Assembly (NCBI GenBank): GCA_002733215.1 | Contig: NVUY01000002.1 | Span: 82,187-146,186 of the forward strand | Source of the DNA: Sulfurovum sp. | GTDB taxonomy: Bacteria; Campylobacterota; Campylobacteria; Campylobacterales; Sulfurovaceae | Reading direction: 5' to 3' | Length of the DNA stretch: 64,000 bases | Shown: one piece after another, positions 55,644 to 61,615 of the stretch | How the letters are laid out: each line of letters begins with the position of its first letter | Numbering within the stretch: the stretch's first letter is position 1 | Position numbers and translations under genes: made by a program | The notes under the pieces: model-generated | Databases searched by the model: none | What the model was told of the DNA's origin: nothing | The model's input: the letters and a program-made list of their open reading frames with translations, nothing else

Positions 55644-56541
55644 CTTCACTCCTTTGACCTTTTTTACCTTCACCCATCTGATACATCATGGTGGGCGTTT
55701 TACCTTTTTGCATCTTTTTCATCAGACGCTTCAACTCTTGTTCTTTCAATTTCTCTTCTTTACTCATCTTCTTTTGCTCTTGAGGTTTGCCTGACTCTTT
55801 GTCACCCCTTTCATCTTTGGGCTTCTTGTCTTTCTCTTTTTTAGAGTCATTTTTATCTTTATCACCCTCTTTGTTCTTTTTATCGTCTTTCTTCTTGCCG
55901 TCTTTGTCTTTTTTATCTTTCTTTTGCTTGTCGTCTTTATTTTTTTTCTCTTGGTCTTTTTTGTCTTGATCTTTTTGATCTTTATTATCTTTTTTATCGT
56001 CGTTCTTTTTGTCTTCTTTTTTATCTTTATCTTTCTGATCTTTCTTTTTCTGTTCTTCTTCTTCTTTTTTCTTCTGTTTTTTTGCCAATTCAAGATTGAA
56101 CTTCGTATCTTCATCTTCTTTGAGCTTTAAGGCATTTTCATAAGATGCAATGGCTTTGTCCAACTCTTTTTTCTGGAAGTGTGTGTTACCAATGTTATGT
56201 AACCTTGTTGCCTCATCCACTCCTTCAGCCTTTTCATAAGCTTTGATAGCTTCATCATACTTTTTATCTTTATAAAGGGCATTTCCTATGGCATACTCTT
56301 TTTGAGGGCTTTTTGCATCTAAAGAGTTTAAGAGAGTCGCAGATTTGGCATATTCTTCTGCTTCATAGGCCTGCTTTGCCTTTTCTATGGTTTTGAAATC
56401 TGTCAAACCAGCTGAAACAAAAGTGCAAAAAAATATGAAATAAATAAAAAATATTTGTACCCATTTTATCTTGTAGTGGTCAACCCCTGTGTTGACCATT
56501 GGGCAGACACAGGGGTCTGCCCCTACCAAATTCTTTATCAT
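55627..56541 (-). CDS. batC: BatC-like TPR protein with Lys/Asp-rich tail
   Basis: A 304-residue protein with an N-terminal hydrophobic signal (WVQIFFIYFIFFCTFVSAG), three TPR-like helix pairs (about 50-155, e.g. AYEKAEGVDEATRLHNIGN), and a low-complexity tail of about 110 residues made almost only of Lys, Asp, Glu and Asn. The TPR unit between BatB and BatD fits BatC. Residues 6-23 (VGADPCVCPMVNTGVDHY) come from a 54-base palindromic element inserted in frame; without them the protein would start MIKNLKIKWVQIFF, a normal signal peptide. A Met within the insert could also serve as start. Confidence 0.82.
   Translation of the reverse strand: MIKNLVGADPCVCPMVNTGVDHYKIKWVQIFFIYFIFFCTFVSAGLTDFKTIEKAKQAYEAEEYAKSATLLNSLDAKSPQKEYAIGNALYKDKKYDEAIKAYEKAEGVDEATRLHNIGNTHFQKKELDKAIASYENALKLKEDEDTKFNLELAKKQKKKEEEEQKKKDQKDKDKKEDKKNDDKKDNKDQKDQDKKDQEKKNKDDKQKKDKKDKDGKKKDDKKNKEGDKDKNDSKKEKDKKPKDERGDKESGKPQEQKKMSKEEKLKEQELKRLMKKMQKGKTPTMMYQMGEGKKGQRSEDAKPW
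56473..56526 (-). repeat. 54-base palindromic element in the batC signal-peptide region
   Basis: The element runs from GTAGGGGCAGAC to TTGACCACTAC on the coding strand. It holds two hairpins (GGGCAGAC...GTCTGCCC and GGTCAA...TTGACC), and the ACCCCTGTGT and ACACAGGGGT loops are themselves inverted repeats. It is exactly 18 codons long, so batC stays in frame. Its ends GTAG and CTAC and the GTAGGGG start match the element inside hisH. Confidence 0.85.
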
Positions 56542-57512
56542 ACTTCTCTCCTTCTCGGCAGTGAGCTAAATGCTATGAGCAAAAACAACAATCCAAGCCA
56601 AAGCGGATAATAAAAATACTCTACACGCTCTTTGACCGTCACTTCACCCTGCTGTTGGTTTTTATATTTGCTTCGTATCACGGAAACAAGTTGTTCTATA
56701 TCTTCTTTTCCACTACCTGCGATCACAAAGGCACCGCCGTTTTCTTTCGCGATCTCCCCTAGGGCATCATTTCTCTGGGTGATGGCGATGGTCCCGTCTT
56801 TTTGTGTAAAAGGTTTACCCTCTTCACCTATGACCGGTGCTCCTTTTTCCGTTCCTACCAGTACCACATAAAGATCGATCTCGTTTGCTTTCAGGATCTC
56901 TGCAAACCCTGCTATGGCTTCTTCGTCTCCACCATCAGAAAAGAGTAGCAGTATCTTGGGCTTTTTCTCTTCCAGTAAAGAAGATGCCAGATCACCCAGT
57001 GCAGAGAAATCGGTAGAACCCATGTTTATGTAAGAGTCATCTACCCCTTCTACCATCATTTTAAGGGTCTCTTTGTCACTTGAAAAAGGTGCCAGAACAA
57101 AAGGACTGTAAGCAAAAGCCATCACGCCTATGTCATCACTTGGCATGGCATCGAAAAGTGTAGACATTTTCTTTTTCGCAAACTCCAAACGGTTCGGATA
57201 GACATCAGTACTGCGCATAGAACCCGAAATGTCCAAAGCCGTAAGCAGTGTCAAGCCCTGCACTTCTACGATCTTATCACCTTTTTCCATGACTGGTCGA
57301 GACATGGCTACGATCATCATAAATATGGCGAGGAACATTAAGACATTGCGTACGACTAAAGGCATACTCTCATCTGTAGCACTCAAACGTTTGAGTACTT
57401 TCTCATCAAAGATACGTGAAAGTCTCTCTTTGTTCGTAGAGATAAGAAACATAAGAATGATAAAAGGGACTATCATTACCAAGAAAAATTGTGGATTTAC
57501 AAAACTCATCAC
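56538..57512 (-). CDS. batB: BatB-like von Willebrand factor A protein
   Basis: A 324-residue inner-membrane protein with membrane segments at the N-terminus (about 8-25, 55-75) and C-terminus (about 300-318), and a VWA domain between. The metal-ion-dependent adhesion site is intact: LDISGSM (DxSxS), a Thr in GSTDFS, and FSDGGDEE. The gene shares a 4-base ATGA overlap with batC and abuts batA. BatA and BatB usually form one complex with MoxR. Confidence 0.88.
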   Translation of the reverse strand: MMSFVNPQFFLVMIVPFIILMFLISTNKERLSRIFDEKVLKRLSATDESMPLVVRNVLMFLAIFMMIVAMSRPVMEKGDKIVEVQGLTLLTALDISGSMRSTDVYPNRLEFAKKKMSTLFDAMPSDDIGVMAFAYSPFVLAPFSSDKETLKMMVEGVDDSYINMGSTDFSALGDLASSLLEEKKPKILLLFSDGGDEEAIAGFAEILKANEIDLYVVLVGTEKGAPVIGEEGKPFTQKDGTIAITQRNDALGEIAKENGGAFVIAGSGKEDIEQLVSVIRSKYKNQQQGEVTVKERVEYFYYPLWLGLLFLLIAFSSLPRRREV

Positions 57513-58429
57513 TACACCCCCCGGCTATTTCTAAAATAGATAAACAATAACAAAGAAAGTATGGCTAAAAAGAGCGGATAAATATACAGGTAGGTATGCT
57601 GTACGATCTTTTTATCATCTATTTTAGTCGCTTCAAGTTTATCTATCTCATCATAGATCTGAGAAAGTGTTGTCGCATCTTTGGCACCAAAAGCAAGACC
57701 TTTCCCCGCATCTGCCAGTGCCTGTAAATACTGCCCATTATAATCTCGTGCATCTCCTATACCTATGGCGTAAAGTTTAATGTCACGTTTTTCTATGAGA
57801 CTTTTTACGTCGCCAAAAGGGATCTTCGACATATTATCCACCCCGTCGGTAAGCAAGATGGCTATCTTTGACTTGGCTTTACTCTTACTCAGGAGATTAT
57901 AACTCTGAACAATGGCATCATTGATCGCTGTACGTTTCCCGGCCACACCCATCTCCTGCATTTTGGTGATGTCGGTCAGAAATTTCTTTTCAAAAGTAAG
58001 CGGTGATGCGATGAAAGCAATGTCTGCAAAAGTCACCATACCAATGCGGTCGTCTTCTCTTGTTTCGATGAAATCACCTACTACTTCTTTGACCACATCA
58101 AACTTGTTTCTCCACAAATCAGAAGGGTCAAAACCGCGCTGGCGCATAGAGTCACTCGAATCGATGATAAGTACGATATCCCGTCCTTCTTTTTTAGTGT
58201 TGGAGTAAGACTTGCTAATGACAGGTGAAGCCAAAGCGATGACGGCAGTAGCGATACCTACCCATTTTAAAACTGAGAGCAGAGAACCCTTCCCTGCACT
58301 CTTCATCATGAGCGTTTTCACATGAGGAAAAAAGATCGCACGGCTTCGCTCTTTACACCAAAGGCTGCAAATGACAAATAAAAATATGACCCCTAGAAAG
58401 TATGGGTATTCAAAACTAAAGAGACTCAT
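57512..58429 (-). CDS. batA: BatA-like von Willebrand factor A protein
   Basis: A VWA protein with membrane segments near both ends and the adhesion-site motif IIDSSDSM (DxSxS), a Thr in GKRTAIND, and LTDGVDN. ALASPVISKSY before the VWA domain is typical of BatA. The start MSLFSFEYP is chosen because AGGTGG lies 4 bases upstream; the frame goes 5 codons further into the DUF4381 gene. It overlaps that gene by 14 bases and batB by one base. Confidence 0.88.
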   Translation of the reverse strand: MSLFSFEYPYFLGVIFLFVICSLWCKERSRAIFFPHVKTLMMKSAGKGSLLSVLKWVGIATAVIALASPVISKSYSNTKKEGRDIVLIIDSSDSMRQRGFDPSDLWRNKFDVVKEVVGDFIETREDDRIGMVTFADIAFIASPLTFEKKFLTDITKMQEMGVAGKRTAINDAIVQSYNLLSKSKAKSKIAILLTDGVDNMSKIPFGDVKSLIEKRDIKLYAIGIGDARDYNGQYLQALADAGKGLAFGAKDATTLSQIYDEIDKLEATKIDDKKIVQHTYLYIYPLFLAILSLLLFIYFRNSRGV

Positions 58430-58823
58430 CGGCCACCTGCACATAAAGATTAAATTTATTTTGTGTATCTGTATCTACTGTATCTACTTCTTTTTTATAT
58501 TTATACTGTTCCAGCATCGGTTCAAGTTGTAAAAAAAGTTCTACTCTTCTCTCATCGGTAGCTAAAAGTCTTGCATAATGGGTTGCTTCGTACGCTGACT
58601 TCTTTGTATCTTGCCAGTCAATTTTTTTCAGTGCTTCAAGATAGCCTTTGGCCAAATTTATCTTTCTGTTCTCCCAGAGTTTTTTCGCCACAAAAAATAC
58701 AATACCCAGAGCCAACAAAGAAGCAAAAAGTATTAATCCCCAATAAATAGAGTAAGAGTTATCGGGTATTTCAAGTAAAGGCTTGATGTCTTTTAATTGT
58801 TCACTGATATTATTTTCATTCAT
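58416..58823 (-). CDS. DUF4381-like small membrane protein
   Basis: A 135-residue protein with a short acidic N-terminus ending in ISEQLKDIKPLLEIPDNSYSI, one membrane segment (about 28-47) and a helical cytoplasmic domain with ATHYARLLATDERR. Proteins of this kind (DUF4381) lie between the DUF58 and BatA genes in MoxR operons. The function is unknown. It lies 4 bases after the DUF58 gene. Confidence 0.75.
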   Translation of the reverse strand: MNENNISEQLKDIKPLLEIPDNSYSIYWGLILFASLLALGIVFFVAKKLWENRKINLAKGYLEALKKIDWQDTKKSAYEATHYARLLATDERRVELFLQLEPMLEQYKYKKEVDTVDTDTQNKFNLYVQVADESL

Positions 58824-58827
58824 CTTC

Positions 58828-59655
58828 TTACCTCATCTTCTTCATTAACTTCAAAATCGGTTCCTCATGTGTATAAACTTTCGTGAATCGTACACCCTGT
58901 TTTTTAAACTGTTTATAGAGTTTTTCATCATTGTCATGCAGGGCTTTTTTGTATTGCTTCAGCGTGCCGCTGTCCACATCCCCTTCAAAACTCTGTTTAC
59001 TCTCCATGTCTATCAGCCTGAGGTAACCCAGTTCAGAAGGGTTTTCTTCAAACCTGTCGCGGACAATGACCGCAAACACATCATGTTTTTTAGCGAGCAG
59101 TTTCAGATCTATCTCACCTACAAAATCAGACACAATGAAAAGCAGTGCTTTCTTTTTCAAACGGTTGATAAGCGTTTCTACCAAAGCCTGATAATCTGCC
59201 TCTTTTCCCAGGGGGTCAAATGCCACAATGTCTTCTACCGCTTTATGCACAGAAAAAAGTTTTTTACTTGCTTTACTGAAGCCATACATTTTGTCTGCAA
59301 AGATCATATGTGAAAAAAGGTCAGAGTTTTTAACCGCAGAAAAACCCAGGGTCGCCGCTACTTCAGCCATGACATCTGACTTTTGTTTCACTGTACCAAA
59401 ATAGACAGACCCTCCAAGCATGGAGACCACAACGACATTGAGTTCTCTCTCCTCTTTGTATATCTTTACAAAAGGTTTGCCGAGTTTGGCTGTTGTTTTC
59501 CAGTCTATCTTACGTACATCGTCACCATAAACATACTCACGAAGCTCTGCAAATTCAAAGCCTTCTCCCTGGAACAATGAAGCATTGTTTCCAAGCATAT
59601 CTCCGTAAACTTGTTTTTTTGTTTTAAGGATAATTTTTTTTACTGCTTTGTTCAA
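58828..59655 (-). CDS. DUF58 domain protein
   Basis: A 275-residue protein with the DUF58 core EFAELREYVYGDDVRKIDW, followed by TTAKLGKPFVKIYKEEREL and a VWA-like fold (ALLFIVSDFVGEIDL). DUF58 proteins are the constant partner of MoxR ATPases and are thought to help assemble metal centres or protein complexes. The moxR gene is upstream across a gap filled with palindromic repeats. Confidence 0.88.
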   Translation of the reverse strand: MNKAVKKIILKTKKQVYGDMLGNNASLFQGEGFEFAELREYVYGDDVRKIDWKTTAKLGKPFVKIYKEERELNVVVVSMLGGSVYFGTVKQKSDVMAEVAATLGFSAVKNSDLFSHMIFADKMYGFSKASKKLFSVHKAVEDIVAFDPLGKEADYQALVETLINRLKKKALLFIVSDFVGEIDLKLLAKKHDVFAVIVRDRFEENPSELGYLRLIDMESKQSFEGDVDSGTLKQYKKALHDNDEKLYKQFKKQGVRFTKVYTHEEPILKLMKKMR

Positions 59656-59676
59656 TGTTATCCTTTCACTATAACT

Positions 59677-59784
59677 GGAACCTTAAACTTGTTTAAGGAC
59701 ACTTTCCTCAAACAAGTTTGAGTTTCCCAACTTGGAACCCTAAACTCGTTTAGGGACATTTTCCTTAAACAAGTTTAAGGTTCC
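59677..59784. repeat. array of four GTTTAAGG-type palindromes between moxR and the DUF58 gene
   Basis: Four related palindromes follow one another: CCTTAAACTTGTTTAAGG, CTCAAACAAGTTTGAG, CCCTAAACTCGTTTAGGG and CCTTAAACAAGTTTAAGG. They form two tandem units of about 55 bases, each starting GGAACC. The array lies inside the Bat operon, so the transcript must carry four hairpins at this point. It could lower expression of the genes after moxR. Confidence 0.85.
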
Positions 59785-59809
59785 TGTCCACCATTAATCA
59801 TACATCACT

Positions 59810-60757
59810 CTATGGAATTGGAACCGCTGCCAAGATCTTCTCTATGATCTCATCTTGTGTGATCTCTTCTGCCTGTGCTTCATACGAAAGTATGATACGG
59901 TGACGTAAGATCTCCTTGGCAATGTAGGCTATCTCTATAGGTGAAACATAATCCTGTCCTTTAAGGTAAGCGATGGCTCTTGAAGCTTTATACATATCTA
60001 TACTTGCACGAGGAGATGCTCCGAACTCTATGTAGGCTTCTAACTCTTCAAGACCATACGCTTTAGGGTCACGAGTGGCAGAGACCAGTTCTATAATGTA
60101 CTTTTCTATCTCTTCATCCATATGTACTTTGAGTGCTTCTTCTCGAATGGTCATTAAGTCTTCAAGTGTCGCTACCTGTTGGATTTTTTCAAAAGTATTA
60201 TTGGCTACACGTCTTGCTATCTCCAGTTCTTCTTCTTTTGTGTTGTAACCTACCACAATCTTCATCATAAATCTGTCCAACTGTGCTTCAGGAAGTTCAT
60301 AAGCACCTTCCTGCTCCACCGGGTTCTGTGTGGCCATAACCAGGAATGGAAGGTCTATTTTAAAGGTTTCATCCCCGATGGTCACTTGTCTTTCCTGCAT
60401 CACTTCAAGCAGTGCAGACTGTACTTTTGCAGGGGCGCGGTTGATCTCATCTGCAAGTAAAAGGTTGGTAAAAACAGGTCCCTGTTTGATCTTAAAGGTA
60501 TTGTTTGAAGGGTCATAGATCTCTGTACCTATGATGTCTGAGGGGAGTAAGTCAGGCGTAAATTGTACACGCTTAAAGTCTAGTCCAAGTGTCTTTGCAA
60601 GTGCATTGACTGCTGTGGTTTTAGCCAGTCCCGGAACACCCTCTAAAAGTATATGTCCGCGGCAAAGCAAACCTGCCAAAAGTCCTTCAACCATTTTATC
60701 TTGACCGACCAGAACCTTAGCGATCTCTGTTTTAATATTTTCTACGATTTGACTCAA
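59810..60757 (-). CDS. moxR: MoxR family AAA+ ATPase
   Basis: A 315-residue AAA+ ATPase that begins the Bat operon. Walker A is EGVPGLAKTTAVNAL, Walker B LLADEINRAPAKVQSALLEVMQE, with sensor 1 MATQNPVEQEG and the sensor 2 arginine region GASPRASIDMYKASRA. MoxR ATPases act as chaperones for the maturation of complexes together with VWA proteins. Full length. Confidence 0.95.
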   Translation of the reverse strand: MSQIVENIKTEIAKVLVGQDKMVEGLLAGLLCRGHILLEGVPGLAKTTAVNALAKTLGLDFKRVQFTPDLLPSDIIGTEIYDPSNNTFKIKQGPVFTNLLLADEINRAPAKVQSALLEVMQERQVTIGDETFKIDLPFLVMATQNPVEQEGAYELPEAQLDRFMMKIVVGYNTKEEELEIARRVANNTFEKIQQVATLEDLMTIREEALKVHMDEEIEKYIIELVSATRDPKAYGLEELEAYIEFGASPRASIDMYKASRAIAYLKGQDYVSPIEIAYIAKEILRHRIILSYEAQAEEITQDEIIEKILAAVPIP

Positions 60758-60870
60758 ACGACACTCCTCTGTTTTTATGTAGAAAGTATACTTTTGTGAG
60801 GTTAATTGAAGGTTAATAATTGGACAAAGAGAGGGAGAAAGAGAGATAACAGTGTGATATCTATGAGATA

Positions 60871-60900
60871 GGGGAGAACCTGCTTCCAGCAGGTGACCCC
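60871..60900. repeat. strong hairpin downstream of the OMP gene
   Basis: GGGGAGA-ACCTGCT-TCC-AGCAGGT-GA-CCCC makes a 7-base-pair stem extended by four G-C pairs across a small bulge. It lies in the 180-base gap between the OMP gene and moxR. No T run follows on either strand, so it may be a transcript-stabilising hairpin or a weak terminator. Nothing else was seen in this gap except an A+T-rich part that should hold the moxR promoter. Confidence 0.6.
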
Positions 60901-60937
60901 AGAAATCTCAAGTCAATAAAATGAGATAAGTACCAGT

Positions 60938-61615
60938 CTAGAAGTCATACCTTACACCAAGTGAGACGGCATCAAGATCAGGTATATTTGACTTGATAAG
61001 CAAACGCTGGTAATCGAGGAAAAGACTCCAGCCTTTACCCTGATCGGCATAGCCGTCAAAGTCCCGTTCAAAAAGAGGATTTGGATTTTCCTCGGTTTTA
61101 TGGGCATCATAATCTCCCTTTCTGTCTGAGAGATCATACTCTATACCGGCACCGGCAGACCATCCCCAGTCACTGTCAAAATAGCGCAATCTTGCACCAT
61201 TTCCCAAATTTTCCGTATATCCGTAACCAAGCAGTCCGTAAACATTGACTCTTTCACCTACGGGGTATTGCGGTTTAAGAAAAAGACCTGCATGGGCAAG
61301 CGGTGCTCCGCCGTGGGGACCTTCATCCCAAAAAGTACGGATATATCTTGCTTCGATACCTATGTATTCATTATAATCATACCCGCCTCTGACCATCGCA
61401 CCATACGTAGCATCTTCATAAGAACAGCCTGGCAGCAGATCACAGCCGCTGAGCTTTGCCCATACCAGCCCGACACCAAGATACCATGGTGAAGGATCTA
61501 TCACTTCTATAGGAATGACCGGAACTCCTGCTGCAGATACATTTTTACCTCCTGCATAGAGTGCTGTACTTAAACTTACAGCGAGCAAAGATGAAATTAA
61601 AATTCTTCCTCTCAT
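60938..61615 (-). CDS. outer-membrane beta-barrel protein (OmpA/OMP_b-brl type)
   Basis: A 225-residue protein with a signal peptide (ISSLLAVSLSTALYAGG) and alternating beta strands ending in an aromatic C-terminus (SLGVRYDF), the Bam insertion signal. GYDYNEYIGIEARYIR and VYGLLGYGYTENLG are typical strand-turn units of 8-strand OmpW/OmpX/OmpA-like barrels. It has two Cys (GCDLLPGCSY) that could form a disulfide in the first loop. The first codon touches the stop of the large repeat protein, so the two may be co-expressed. The function is unknown. Confidence 0.82.
   Translation of the reverse strand: MRGRILISSLLAVSLSTALYAGGKNVSAAGVPVIPIEVIDPSPWYLGVGLVWAKLSGCDLLPGCSYEDATYGAMVRGGYDYNEYIGIEARYIRTFWDEGPHGGAPLAHAGLFLKPQYPVGERVNVYGLLGYGYTENLGNGARLRYFDSDWGWSAGAGIEYDLSDRKGDYDAHKTEENPNPLFERDFDGYADQGKGWSLFLDYQRLLIKSNIPDLDAVSLGVRYDF

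Noticed and set aside
55764-56130. Long frames in other readings of the batC tail
   Set aside because: They are by-products of the Lys/Asp-rich low-complexity codons (AAA/GAT/GAA) and give meaningless poly-Lys/Arg or poly-Phe proteins.
59677-59784. CRISPR array
   Set aside because: The repeats are palindromes in two tandem units without unique spacers of constant length, and no cas genes are present.
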